From NCBI GenBank assembly GCA_005790505.1, contig SXUP01000055.1, positions 1-50,822 of the forward strand: DNA of 50,822 nt. Direction: 5' to 3'. Shown in pieces: positions 27,404-34,825 of this stretch. Within the stretch, counting starts at the first letter, position 1; every line of letters starts with the position of its first letter. The notes under the pieces are model-generated. The model saw only the letters and a program-made list of their open reading frames with translations. It did no database searches and was not told the origin of the DNA. The translations under genes and the position numbers were made by a program. Source of the stretch: Actinomycetota bacterium (GTDB taxonomy: Bacteria > Actinomycetota > Acidimicrobiia > Acidimicrobiales > Ilumatobacteraceae).

Positions 27404-28114
27404 TCAAATCACCGTGGTGTTTAGCAGTAGTCCAATGCAATAAGTTACGCCACACGCAGTCAATAAAATCAGCACTTGACGCACACCTGTTCTTGCTATT
27501 GAAAGTTCCGCTGATTTACCGATCAGTGCGCCGACGACAGCAGCAGCAACCACGCCAACAAGGACTGATGTGGTCTTGGCTGCGTTGCCCGAGGCAACAT
27601 ACCAGGGCAGTACAGGCAGAAGCGCTCCAACGATAAAACAAACAAATGATGTTATTGCGACACGAAAAGGTGAGGGCAAATCTTCGACATCAATTCCAAA
27701 TTCTTCCCGAGCGTGAACGATAAGTGCGAGTTCAGGCTTTGACATCACCTCTTGAGCAGAGCTTGCCGCCTGTTCTTTTGACATTCCATGACCCTCATAA
27801 AATGCCGCCAATTCAAGCGTCTCGAAATCAGGATTATTAACAATTTCTCGACGTTCCATCTCTACTTCGCGCCGAATCAACTCATTTTGCGCCGAAACCG
27901 AAACCCACTCACCTGCACCCATGCTGGCCGCCCCAGCCACTGCACCGGCGAGACCAGCGAGACGCACAATCGAGGTGCTTAGGCCACCACCGGCGATGCC
28001 GATTACGAGCGAGACATTTGATACCAATCCGTCGCTGATTCCAAAGATTGCAGCGCGGGCCAATCCTCCAGAGACAGAACGATGACCAGGATGCGGATCT
28101 CTAGTGCGAGCCAT
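27404..28114 (-). CDS. VIT1/CCC1-family divalent metal transporter
   Basis: This is a 236-residue membrane protein of the VIT family, which moves Fe2+ or Mn2+ out of the cytosol. The first helix region has AAIFGISDGLVSNVSLVIGIAGG, and the second contains SMGAGEWVSVSAQNE. The cytoplasmic metal-binding loop is Glu-rich (REVEMERREI, ELAAFYEGHGMSKEQA). Three further hydrophobic segments complete the five-helix layout. Its ATG at 28114 is followed by a basic HPGHRS stretch. It is divergent from gltX across about 70 bp and is followed by the DUF2237 gene one base after its stop. Confidence 0.88.
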   Translation of the reverse strand: MARTRDPHPGHRSVSGGLARAAIFGISDGLVSNVSLVIGIAGGGLSTSIVRLAGLAGAVAGAASMGAGEWVSVSAQNELIRREVEMERREIVNNPDFETLELAAFYEGHGMSKEQAASSAQEVMSKPELALIVHAREEFGIDVEDLPSPFRVAITSFVCFIVGALLPVLPWYVASGNAAKTTSVLVGVVAAAVVGALIGKSAELSIARTGVRQVLILLTACGVTYCIGLLLNTTVI

Positions 28115-28173
28115 GTCACGACACTACTCGTCAGCACTGATTGCGTGCGTTGCCCTACTAACCTGACTGCCAG

Positions 28174-28191
28174 ATGAGAAATGTCACATGA
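28174..28191 (+). CDS. Possible five-codon upstream ORF coupled to gltX
   Basis: ATG AGA AAT GTC ACA TGA encodes MRNVT, and its stop overlaps the gltX start as ATGA. It begins nine bases after TAACCT (28159-28164), the likely -10 hexamer. gltX itself lacks a Shine-Dalgarno sequence, so ribosomes may reach it by coupling from this mini-ORF. It is short enough to be chance. Confidence 0.3.
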
Positions 28192-29597
28192 CCTCAGCAC
28201 CGAGACTTCGCTTTGCCCCTTCGCCCACTGGGTTTTTCCATGTCGGTGGTGCACGCACGGCGCTTTATAACTGGGCCTTGGCAGAACGCCTAGGAGGCAC
28301 ATTCGTCTTGCGTATTGAAGACACGGACGAATCACGCAATAGCCCCGAGTGGACTCAAGGAATTATTGACGCACTTGGATGGCTCGGCATCAATTCTGAT
28401 TCACCGCAATTTGAGGGACCATATTTTCAGTCACACAACGCTGACAAACATATTGCAGCAGCACACCGATTATTTGAGCAAGGCAATGCTTATTGGTGCG
28501 ATTTAACCTCTGAACAAATTCAAGAACGAGCAAAGGCTTCGGGTAAACCGGGCTACGACGGATTTTCGCGCGATAGGGCGCTCGGTGCCGGCATTGGGCA
28601 TGTCCTGCGCTTTCGCGTGCCACAGGGTTTGACCGTGGTGCACGATCTTGTGCGTGGCGAAGTTCAATTTGCCAACGAAACGATTGAGGACTTTGTCCTT
28701 TTGCGCGGCAACGGCTCACCGATGTTTCTGCTAGCCAATGTTGTTGATGACATTGACATGGCAATAACTCATGTCGTACGTGCCGAAGAGCATCTTCCAA
28801 ATACCCCAAAACAACAGATGATCTGGAACGCACTCGGCGCACAACCACCACTGTGGGCTCATGTTCCGGTGTTGGTCAACGAACAGCGCAAGAAGTTGTC
28901 AAAACGACGTGACAAGGTAGCGCTTGAGCAATACAAGGCTGACGGCATCTTGGCTGACGCAATGGTGAACTACTTGATGACACTTGGATGGGCGCCACAT
29001 GGTGATACCGAAATTGTGTCGTGGTCAACGATGGTGGAGCAGTTCCGTCTCGAAAGTGTGAATCATTCTCCGGCATTTTTTGATGTAAAAAAACTTGAAG
29101 CTTTTAATGGCGACTACATTCGTGCATTGTCGCCGTCAGATTTCATTGCCGCATGTCAGCCTTGGCTCACAGCAAGCGACGTTGCCTGGACCCCTGCTCA
29201 ATTTGATGTTGCGGTCTTTGCATTGGTTGCCCCTCTTATTCAGACTCGAGTGGCAGTTTTGGGCGAAGTTGCCAGCATGGTTGATTTCTTTTTCTTGGCA
29301 GAAGCGCCAATCGATGATGCGTCATGGGCAAAGGCAATGAGTTCAGAGTGGGCACGTGACGTTTTGGATGAGTGCGCACGAGAATACGCCACGTGTGATT
29401 GGAACCATGATTCTCTCAAACTTGTGCTCGAGGCAATCGGTGCAAAGCGCGATCTCAAATTGGGCAAAGTACAAGCACCACTTCGTGTTGCAATTACTGG
29501 TCGCACCGTGGGACCCCCACTATTTGAAAGCATTGAGTTTCTGGGGCGTGACCGCACTCTTGGGCGCATTGACGCTGCTTTGCTGCGCCTTGCCTGA
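28188..29597 (+). CDS. gltX: Glutamyl-tRNA synthetase
   Basis: GluRS charges tRNA-Glu with glutamate. In organisms lacking GlnRS it also misacylates tRNA-Gln for repair by GatCAB. The 469-residue class I synthetase has the HIGH-type motif in [19 protein letters not shown] at the N-terminus, IEDTDESRN, the editing-free Rossmann core, and the KMSKS-type motif KKLSKRRD near residue 238. The C-terminal anticodon-binding domain is all-helical. No GlnRS is in the window, but absence elsewhere cannot be judged. tRNA-Gln and tRNA-Glu genes lie about 0.7 kb downstream. The upstream region holds TAACCT and a five-codon ORF overlapping the start. Confidence 0.95.
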   Translation: MTSAPRLRFAPSPTGFFHVGGARTALYNWALAERLGGTFVLRIEDTDESRNSPEWTQGIIDALGWLGINSDSPQFEGPYFQSHNADKHIAAAHRLFEQGNAYWCDLTSEQIQERAKASGKPGYDGFSRDRALGAGIGHVLRFRVPQGLTVVHDLVRGEVQFANETIEDFVLLRGNGSPMFLLANVVDDIDMAITHVVRAEEHLPNTPKQQMIWNALGAQPPLWAHVPVLVNEQRKKLSKRRDKVALEQYKADGILADAMVNYLMTLGWAPHGDTEIVSWSTMVEQFRLESVNHSPAFFDVKKLEAFNGDYIRALSPSDFIAACQPWLTASDVAWTPAQFDVAVFALVAPLIQTRVAVLGEVASMVDFFFLAEAPIDDASWAKAMSSEWARDVLDECAREYATCDWNHDSLKLVLEAIGAKRDLKLGKVQAPLRVAITGRTVGPPLFESIEFLGRDRTLGRIDAALLRLA

Positions 29598-29606
29598 TTA
29601 TTTGTG

Positions 29607-30221
29607 ATGAATTTTTTTCGATTCTTTGTCGTAGTTCTGCTCGCCAAGGCACTTGCGATCGCACTATACGTCATCGTTACATTTATTTCGGTCCTAAGTG
29701 TCGGCAAAGACATCGATACTCAACGAGCCGATGCGATTGTCGTCATGGGTGCTGCCCAATATGACGGCCGCCCTTCGCCGCAACTGGCCTCACGTTTGAA
29801 TCATGCTTTCTACTTGTGGAAAAATAAACAAGCGCCACTTATTGCGGTTACGGGCGGCAAGCAAAGAGCCGATCGCTTTACCGAGGCAGCGACATCACAA
29901 AGATTTTTAGAAAATCTTGGTGTACCGCCTGCGCAGATAATTTTTGAAGATCAAGGTCATTCAACTTATGAGTCACTGCGCAACCTGATTCCGGCCCTGC
30001 AAAAAGGAGATATCTCTTCTGTCGTTGTCGTCAGTGATGCATATCATTTACAACGCAGCATGCTGACGTTGCGTGAATTGGGTATTAAGGCACAGGGCTC
30101 CGCGACACGAACCAGCCCGATTCAGGGTTGGCAGGCTTTTGAACGAACTATTAAAGAGACCATCGGCATTTCAGTGGGACGACTCATGAGTTTCGAGCAA
30201 CTCTGGAGTATCACTGGCTGA
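29607..30221 (+). CDS. YdcF/DUF218 family membrane-anchored protein
   Basis: This protein of about 204 residues has one N-terminal transmembrane segment (about 6-30) and a soluble DUF218 domain. The domain motifs are ADAIVVMGAAQYDGRPSPQLASRL, the nucleotide-binding-like VTGGKQ, ESLRNL, and VVVVSDAYHLQRSML. Members include SanA/YdcF, thought to act in envelope integrity; YdcF binds S-adenosylmethionine, and the cellular role is unclear. The ATG at 29607 is preceded by an in-frame GTG at 29604. It follows the gltX stop by nine bases and is probably cotranscribed with it. The domain probably faces outside. Confidence 0.85.
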   Translation: MNFFRFFVVVLLAKALAIALYVIVTFISVLSVGKDIDTQRADAIVVMGAAQYDGRPSPQLASRLNHAFYLWKNKQAPLIAVTGGKQRADRFTEAATSQRFLENLGVPPAQIIFEDQGHSTYESLRNLIPALQKGDISSVVVVSDAYHLQRSMLTLRELGIKAQGSATRTSPIQGWQAFERTIKETIGISVGRLMSFEQLWSITG

Positions 30222-30253
30222 ACTATTTGGTGGGTAGTTTTAGCGTGCACCGC

Positions 30254-30259
30254 TACACT
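30254..30259 (+). promoter_or_regulatory. Candidate -10 element of the tRNA genes
   Basis: TACACT lies 13 bases upstream of the mature 5' end of tRNA-Gln. It fits the TANNNT pattern seen before the protein genes of this window. No convincing -35 is visible. Confidence 0.4.
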
Positions 30260-30272
30260 TGCCATGTTCCAT

Positions 30273-30344
30273 TGGGGAATGGTGTAATTGGCAACACAGC
30301 AGTTTCTGGAACTGTTATTCAGGGTTCGAGTCCTTGTTCCCCAA
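30273..30344 (+). tRNA. tRNA-Gln (anticodon CTG)
   Basis: This is a 72-nt cloverleaf. The acceptor stem is TGGGGAA paired with TTCCCCA. The D arm contains GTAATTGGCAAC, and the anticodon stem GCAGT/ACTGT has loop TTCTGGA with anticodon CTG. The T arm is CAGGGTTCGAGTCCTTG, and the discriminator base is A. CCA is not encoded. CTG reads only CAG codons, so a TTG isoacceptor should exist elsewhere. Confidence 0.92.
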
Positions 30345-30386
30345 CTAAACCCCCAAGCCTGAGCGGTATCGTTTCAATCGCTACTT

Positions 30387-30459
30387 GGCCCCATCGTCTA
30401 GTGGCCTAGGACACCACCCTCTCAAGGTGGCGGCACGGGTTCGAATCCCGTTGGGGCTG
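30387..30459 (+). tRNA. tRNA-Glu (anticodon CTC)
   Basis: This is a 73-nt cloverleaf. The acceptor stem GGCCCCA pairs with TGGGGCT (first pair G-U). The D arm is CGTCTAGTGGCCTAGGACA, the anticodon stem CACCC/GGGTG-like region carries loop CTCTCAA with anticodon CTC, and the T arm is CGGGTTCGAATCCCG. The discriminator is G, and CCA is not encoded. It lies 42 bases after tRNA-Gln and is probably cotranscribed. CTC reads GAG only. Confidence 0.92.
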
Positions 30460-30480
30460 CTCTGCAAATTGCTTGACGAT

Positions 30481-30492
30481 TAGCGTTGGGTT
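30481..30492 (+). promoter_or_regulatory. Candidate leaderless promoter of the deacetylase gene
   Basis: TAGCGT (30481-30486) is followed by six bases and the GTG start at 30493. There is no Shine-Dalgarno sequence. Confidence 0.45.
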
Positions 30493-31248
30493 GTGCATTC
30501 ACCATCACGCGCCAGATTGACGGGAACTATTTGCAAACTTGGAATAGTTGTCGGCATGGCGACGTCGGCGGTTTGTCCAGCGACTGCAATAGCCCAAGGC
30601 GTGCCGGTCGACACCATCATGACCACGGTGCCGCAAGTGTCAACCACAGTTGTCAAGCCGAAACCCAAAGTCTTGAAGGGAAAAGATGTCAAGGTTGTCT
30701 ACAAAGTAAAAACAAAAGATCCGGTCGTGTTCATCACAATTGATGACGGAAGCACTGTCACTGAGTCGTTAGCAAAGTATCTGGATCGTAATAAAGTCCC
30801 AGTAACGACTTTTGCGGTGTCGGTGACGCTCTGGAGACACCGCGAGTGGTTTCGTGCCCGTAAGAATATGACATTTGAAAACCACACCTGGAATCATGCT
30901 CACATGACGCTGATCTCGGAGGCTCAACGAAAACACGAAGTATGCGGGGCGTCTCAAGTAGCAAGAAATGTGGCCAAAGAAAGTCCGATGTATTTTCGGC
31001 CACCAGGCGGTTCTTTCAACAAAAAAGTTATTGACACGGTTGCTAAATGTGGAATGAAGTATTTGGTTATGTGGAACGTTGAGGCAGATGGCGGAGTTGT
31101 TCGCATGTCTGGTAGGGCAAAACTAGAGCCTGGAGACATTATTTTAATGCACTATGTTCCGAGTCTAGAGAAATCTCTTGTGCACCTGATGAATGAAATA
31201 AAAAGAGCAGGACTTAGGCCAGCGTTGTTGAGGGACTATCTTTCGTGA
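30493..31248 (+). CDS. Secreted polysaccharide deacetylase (NodB-like)
   Basis: This is a 251-residue carbohydrate esterase family 4 protein. An N-terminal signal peptide (about residues 1-35, hydrophobic LGIVVGMATSAVCPATAIAQ, with cleavage likely after AIA) is followed by a short linker and the NodB domain from about residue 75. The catalytic Asp-Asp is in FITIDDGST, the metal-binding histidines are in NHTWNHAHM, and the third motif is FRPPGGSFNK. ILMHYVP near the C-terminus supplies the final His. Such enzymes N-deacetylate peptidoglycan or other aminosugar polymers outside the cell. The start is a GTG placed six bases after TAGCGT. Its last 35 bases overlap the convergent MFS gene. Confidence 0.88.
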   Translation: MHSPSRARLTGTICKLGIVVGMATSAVCPATAIAQGVPVDTIMTTVPQVSTTVVKPKPKVLKGKDVKVVYKVKTKDPVVFITIDDGSTVTESLAKYLDRNKVPVTTFAVSVTLWRHREWFRARKNMTFENHTWNHAHMTLISEAQRKHEVCGASQVARNVAKESPMYFRPPGGSFNKKVIDTVAKCGMKYLVMWNVEADGGVVRMSGRAKLEPGDIILMHYVPSLEKSLVHLMNEIKRAGLRPALLRDYLS

Positions 31249-32482
31249 TTTCTGGTCGATTGACGACACTCTCGATATCTCGAATGTCGCGAACGAGCAA
31301 TGAGCCAAACGAAGCAAGCAACACAATTGATCCAGCGATAAACAACGCATCCCGTGCGCCAATCCATTGGGCGAGTGGACCTGCGACAAGGAGACCGATT
31401 GGTGCAAACAACATTGAGCCAAAAGCATCATAGGAACTCACACGAGAGAGGGCTTCTTGGGGTATCTGGGTCTGAAATGTGGTCATCCATAATACAAAAA
31501 AGAGATCAAACGATATTCCGGCACCAACGGCGACAATTGCAATGATCCACAGCGGCAATGGAATCGCAACGGCGAGCACAAAGAGACCAACGACAGGCAT
31601 TGACATCATTGCCACCCGCAAGGGGAATTTTGGCCTGAATTTGAGTGAGACAAGGACACCAGAAATACTCCCAAGCCCAAAGGCAAAGAGCATAAGTCCC
31701 ATGTCTTTGGCGCCTCCGAGTTGTTCTTTCATCTGGACGGGCGCAAGTACACCGATGAATCCTTCAAAACACATATTGATGAACGCAAAAGAGATAACGA
31801 GCGTGACCAGCCAGCGTCGGGATGAAAACTCTTTCCAACCTTCTTTGAGTTGAGCCAACATTGACTCGCGGTGTTCATCCGTTGCCGATGATGTTGCAGC
31901 ATTTTTGAGTTGCAGGACCAGTAATCCTGCAATCATGAATGACGCGGCATCCAAAAGAATCGCCCAACCAGCTCCAAAAATGCTGACGATGGCACCACCG
32001 ATGCTCGCACCAATAGTGAATCCCAAATTGGCGCTGAGCCCTTGAATCGATAAAGCGGGCGAAATTAGTTCGGGTGGAACAATTTCGGGAAGTAACCCAG
32101 CAAATGCTGGCCACCACAATGCATTGAGAATCCCGATGATGACTGCGATCACACATAAAAGTGGCACGGTGGCATGACCTGATAAAAACAAAATTGCTGA
32201 CACACCTACTGCGATACTGCCGATGATGTCCGTTGTGCCCACGACTTGGGCGCGGCCGAATCTGTCGGCGACAACCCCTCCGATCAACAAAAACACCACG
32301 ATCGGTACCATCTGGGCTGTCGTGACAAGACTCAACGATGCAGGAGTTGAACCAGGTAGCCCTAAAACGCCAAAGGCAAGCGCCACAGGGGACATGCCAT
32401 TGCCGATATTGGAAATGGCTCGTGCCGTGAGCAGGAAGCGGTATCGCTTAATTTTCCAGAGCGTGGGTAAGTCACGGAACAT
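31214..32482 (-). CDS. MFS transporter, MFS_3 (enterobactin exporter-like) type
   Basis: This is a 422-residue major facilitator with 12 predicted hydrophobic segments. It opens with FRDLPTLWKIKRYRFLLTARAISNIGNGM, shows the loop 2-3 motif GGVVADRFGRAQVV near residue 70, and ADWWPAFAGLLPEIVPP-like helix 5 sequence typical of the MFS_3/EntS group. It probably exports a small molecule by proton antiport; the substrate is unknown. The ATG at 32482 is eight bases after TATGGT on the minus strand, which overlaps the -10 hexamer of the divergent gene. The 3' end overlaps the deacetylase gene by 35 bp. Confidence 0.85.
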   Translation of the reverse strand: MFRDLPTLWKIKRYRFLLTARAISNIGNGMSPVALAFGVLGLPGSTPASLSLVTTAQMVPIVVFLLIGGVVADRFGRAQVVGTTDIIGSIAVGVSAILFLSGHATVPLLCVIAVIIGILNALWWPAFAGLLPEIVPPELISPALSIQGLSANLGFTIGASIGGAIVSIFGAGWAILLDAASFMIAGLLVLQLKNAATSSATDEHRESMLAQLKEGWKEFSSRRWLVTLVISFAFINMCFEGFIGVLAPVQMKEQLGGAKDMGLMLFAFGLGSISGVLVSLKFRPKFPLRVAMMSMPVVGLFVLAVAIPLPLWIIAIVAVGAGISFDLFFVLWMTTFQTQIPQEALSRVSSYDAFGSMLFAPIGLLVAGPLAQWIGARDALFIAGSIVLLASFGSLLVRDIRDIESVVNRPEITKDSPSTTLA

Positions 32483-32490
32483 AGTTGTCC

Positions 32491-32500
32491 ACCATAGGCT
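32491..32500. promoter_or_regulatory. Overlapping divergent -10 elements
   Basis: The ten bases ACCATAGGCT contain TATGGT on the minus strand (8 nt before the MFS ATG) and TAGGCT on the plus strand (6 nt before the ATG at 32507). Both starts lie within a 24-bp intergenic gap, so polymerase binding on one strand should exclude the other. Confidence 0.5.
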
Positions 32501-32506
32501 GATTTG

Positions 32507-32956
32507 ATGGACTTGACGATCTTGTTATTTGGGGCTGTTGCCGTGATCGCCGTGTTTTTTATTGCCGCCGGAACAATAGGCAGAGAAGCGCATCGACTTG
32601 ATGCATTTTCGCCGCGGGTGGTTTATGAATTAGCGACAGCTATGGACTTCGTGGCAGAGCATCTTCCTGAGTCAACTCAAGCACGACTAACTCAAGACGA
32701 ATTGCGCAAACTACTTGTTGCGCACTTGTCGTGGTTGCGTGCTCGAGGTTTGCAGCCAGATCGCATAATGGAACTCCGACAAGAGATTACCGATCTCGTG
32801 GTGGTTGATGAAACTACTGCGGCAGCATTTTTATTGGGTGAGGCAGAAAAACTAGGTGTTGCGATTCTTGACGATGTTGACGTGGTGCAAGTTGTCGACG
32901 CCCATCTGGCTTATTTTGCAGCAATCGGTGCTGTTGGTCCACAGACATCTCTGTAA
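32507..32956 (+). CDS. Hypothetical single-pass membrane protein
   Basis: This 149-residue protein has one N-terminal transmembrane segment (about residues 4-23, TILLFGAVAVIAVFFIAAG) and a soluble helical domain (about 25-149) with RVVYELATAMDFVAEHLPE, LTQDELRKLLVAHLSWLRARGL and VVVDETTAAAFLLGEAEKLG. I recognise it only as a type of conserved actinobacterial protein of unknown function. The track-like upstream TTG at 32504 is rejected as the start because the ATG at 32507 sits six bases after TAGGCT, as in other leaderless genes here. It ends 14 bases from the convergent MDMPI-like gene. Confidence 0.7.
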   Translation: MDLTILLFGAVAVIAVFFIAAGTIGREAHRLDAFSPRVVYELATAMDFVAEHLPESTQARLTQDELRKLLVAHLSWLRARGLQPDRIMELRQEITDLVVVDETTAAAFLLGEAEKLGVAILDDVDVVQVVDAHLAYFAAIGAVGPQTSL

Positions 32957-32970
32957 CGAGATTGCGATGA

Positions 32971-33777
32971 TCAGATCATCATGTTCAGTTGGCTCACCAC
33001 GCGATATCCAATATCCGAGTCACCTTTGATGCTCCATTTACTTTTGCTTTCATCAGCGTTGACACGACCTGTAGCGAGCTGAAAAAAAGTTGCACTCTCA
33101 AGAGTGATGGTACTGAGTGCGTCTGTCGCTGCACCCTCAGTTACAGCGCCACGGCCATTGGTAATTGTGCATGCAAATGAATAATGCATTGCGCCAGTGA
33201 TATTGAAGGCAACTGTTGCGCCTTCTGGCGTGGCAGCGCGCTTGCCGACAACAATGGGGATAGTGCGAATAAGTCGGCTCAAGGTGTGTTTAGCGCAGTC
33301 ACCTGATTCGTTACCAAGTATTCCGCTAGATCTGCGCATTTCCTGTTCGTGCAACCAACAATCCAAGATGCGAATATGTAAAAAGTCAGCAACTGTTCCG
33401 GGGCCTGTTGGGGTCATTGTTTCGACTGAGAAGTACGCCTCATCTGCATTGCGCAAAGTCTGAAGTCGAAGAGCCGTGATTTCGTTCCATTCAGCCAGCA
33501 CTTGGGCCCCCGATGACGATCTGCGTTCATCAACATCATTTTCATTGTTTATCCCCATTGGGTTTTTAACATGAGCTGCCGCCGCTGCCACGTGAGTTGT
33601 AGCCGGGAGTCGTTGCATCATGCGCTCACCGCCGACAAGATGCGAAAGCGTGTCTTGGACGGTCCAGCCAGGCAGTTCGGAAGGCGATTTCCACTGTGCT
33701 TCAGTGAGTTGTGTGCCTAACTTACTAGTTGATGTCCACGTATTTTCTAATAAATCAATCAGATCATTTGGAATCAC
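32971..33777 (-). CDS. Maleylpyruvate isomerase family mycothiol-dependent enzyme (MDMPI/DinB-like)
   Basis: This 268-residue protein has the TIGR03083/MDMPI layout. An N-terminal DinB-like four-helix domain contains LPGWTVQDTLSHLVGGERMM, whose His is a metal ligand, and a second ligand-bearing helix ILDCWLHEQEMRR near residue 140. A C-terminal SCP2-like domain runs from about residue 165. Family members use mycothiol, the actinobacterial thiol, in isomerase or transferase reactions; the actual substrate is unknown. The start is the GTG at 33777. The mycothiol-linked DsbA-like gene lies 29 bases upstream on the same strand, so the two may be one unit. Confidence 0.82.
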   Translation of the reverse strand: MIPNDLIDLLENTWTSTSKLGTQLTEAQWKSPSELPGWTVQDTLSHLVGGERMMQRLPATTHVAAAAAHVKNPMGINNENDVDERRSSSGAQVLAEWNEITALRLQTLRNADEAYFSVETMTPTGPGTVADFLHIRILDCWLHEQEMRRSSGILGNESGDCAKHTLSRLIRTIPIVVGKRAATPEGATVAFNITGAMHYSFACTITNGRGAVTEGAATDALSTITLESATFFQLATGRVNADESKSKWSIKGDSDIGYRVVSQLNMMI

Positions 33778-33805
33778 GGAGGTGCTTTCTGCTCAAGTCG
33801 GTGCT

Positions 33806-34513
33806 CTAGGGAGCAGGATTAACTATTGTGGGCCATTGACGCGCCTCGAGATATGGCTTGAACGACTCACCAATTATTTGGAGGTCATTGTTTGTCTTTG
33901 GAGTTTTGATTTCAAATAATCCTGGGAAACGACTGTAGGCGAGTGTCATTTCCCACAATTCAAGTGCCCTGTTGGCAGGCGGAACAGGCACAACAACTGG
34001 ACCAAAGACCGCTCGTGCGCCCGGGATGATAATGATCGGAACACCAAACCCCGCATGAATACTGACTGCATCATCATGATCACGACGAACATCGTCATGT
34101 GTGGTGGGATCAGCAAGTGCGTCGTCCCATGCGTTGGTCGGAAGATCGGCCTCGGACAAAAGTTGCATGGCAACAGTTCGATCGTACGGGCGACGTCCTT
34201 CGATATGCAGGGCTTTTCCACAGACGTCGTAGTGGCGGTCGCACCAGTCCATGCTTTGACGGCGCAACCATGCCGAAACGCGCATCTGTGACCAGCCGTA
34301 AGCAATATCACGCTCCCATGGATGTTTGGAGTTGCTTGTTCGATTCATTTCTTCGAGACTAAAAAATCGCCAGTTGATAGAGAATCCAAGTTGTTTGCGG
34401 ACCTCGCGAATCCAGAGTGATGTCTGATATGCATATGGACAAATTGGGTCAAAGAAAAACTCGATTTCGGTGGGCTGTTCGGTCGCCACGGACAACTTCT
34501 CTTTCAATGCCAT
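33806..34513 (-). CDS. DsbA-family protein, Rv2466c (mycothiol-dependent nitroreductase)-like, lacking the second active-site Cys
   Basis: This 235-residue protein resembles mycobacterial Rv2466c along its length. FFFDPICPYAYQTSLWI begins the thioredoxin fold, followed by a helical insert, and GFGVPIIIIPGARAVFGPV carries the cis-Pro loop. SRFPGLFEIKTPKT ends the domain. Rv2466c has CPWC; here the motif is CPYA (Cys25 to Ala28), so the resolving cysteine is missing, as in 2-hydroxychromene-carboxylate isomerase relatives. A one-cysteine, mycothiol-using mechanism is possible (inference). The frame extends to 34573, but the ATG at 34513 lies seven bases after TACGGT and leaves room for the divergent gene. 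Confidence 0.8.
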   Translation of the reverse strand: MALKEKLSVATEQPTEIEFFFDPICPYAYQTSLWIREVRKQLGFSINWRFFSLEEMNRTSNSKHPWERDIAYGWSQMRVSAWLRRQSMDWCDRHYDVCGKALHIEGRRPYDRTVAMQLLSEADLPTNAWDDALADPTTHDDVRRDHDDAVSIHAGFGVPIIIIPGARAVFGPVVVPVPPANRALELWEMTLAYSRFPGLFEIKTPKTNNDLQIIGESFKPYLEARQWPTIVNPAP

Positions 34514-34546
34514 TGCAAATACCGTAGATGAGGAACGACTCTGTTC

Positions 34547-34571
34547 CGATAGTCGGGCTATCGTGATAGCC
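34547..34571. promoter_or_regulatory. Overlapping inverted repeats with the GATAG/CTATC core
   Basis: CGATAG (34547-34552) pairs with CTATCG (34558-34563), and GGCTATC (34556-34562) pairs perfectly with GATAGCC (34565-34571) across two bases. The right end touches the ATG of the 74-residue gene. TATCGT (34559-34564), seven bases before that ATG, is its likely -10 element, so a protein bound here would cover the promoter. Confidence 0.45.
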
Positions 34572-34796
34572 ATGGAAAGACCGGGAAGATTTGAGCACTC
34601 GCGATTCTTGGGCGATAAGCGAACTCAGTTGGTGTACGACCTTGATGAATGGACGGATGCCGATGTAATCGCCAACATTGTTGATGCTGGCGTAGGTCTG
34701 TGTTTTGGGCCCGACACTTTGGCAGAAGCCCGCAACCGTGGTTACAAAAAAGCAACTCACGGTAGGACACCTCGCCATCGCAAGCCTCATGCTTAG
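34572..34796 (+). CDS. Small hypothetical protein
   Basis: This 74-residue frame begins MERPGRFEHSRFLGDKRTQ and ends in a strongly basic tail (YKKATHGRTPRHRKPHA). The middle, VYDLDEWTDADVIANIVDAGVG, is acidic and probably helical. I do not recognise the family; the basic tail could bind nucleic acid. The longer frame from 34470 would overlap the divergent DsbA-like gene. The ATG at 34572 is preferred because it follows TATCGT by seven bases, and the overlapping inverted repeats lie directly before it. The next gene on the strand starts 29 bases after its stop. Confidence 0.6.
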   Translation: MERPGRFEHSRFLGDKRTQLVYDLDEWTDADVIANIVDAGVGLCFGPDTLAEARNRGYKKATHGRTPRHRKPHA

Positions 34797-34825
34797 GGGT
34801 CTGCTGGGGCAGACGGGCTAAATCA

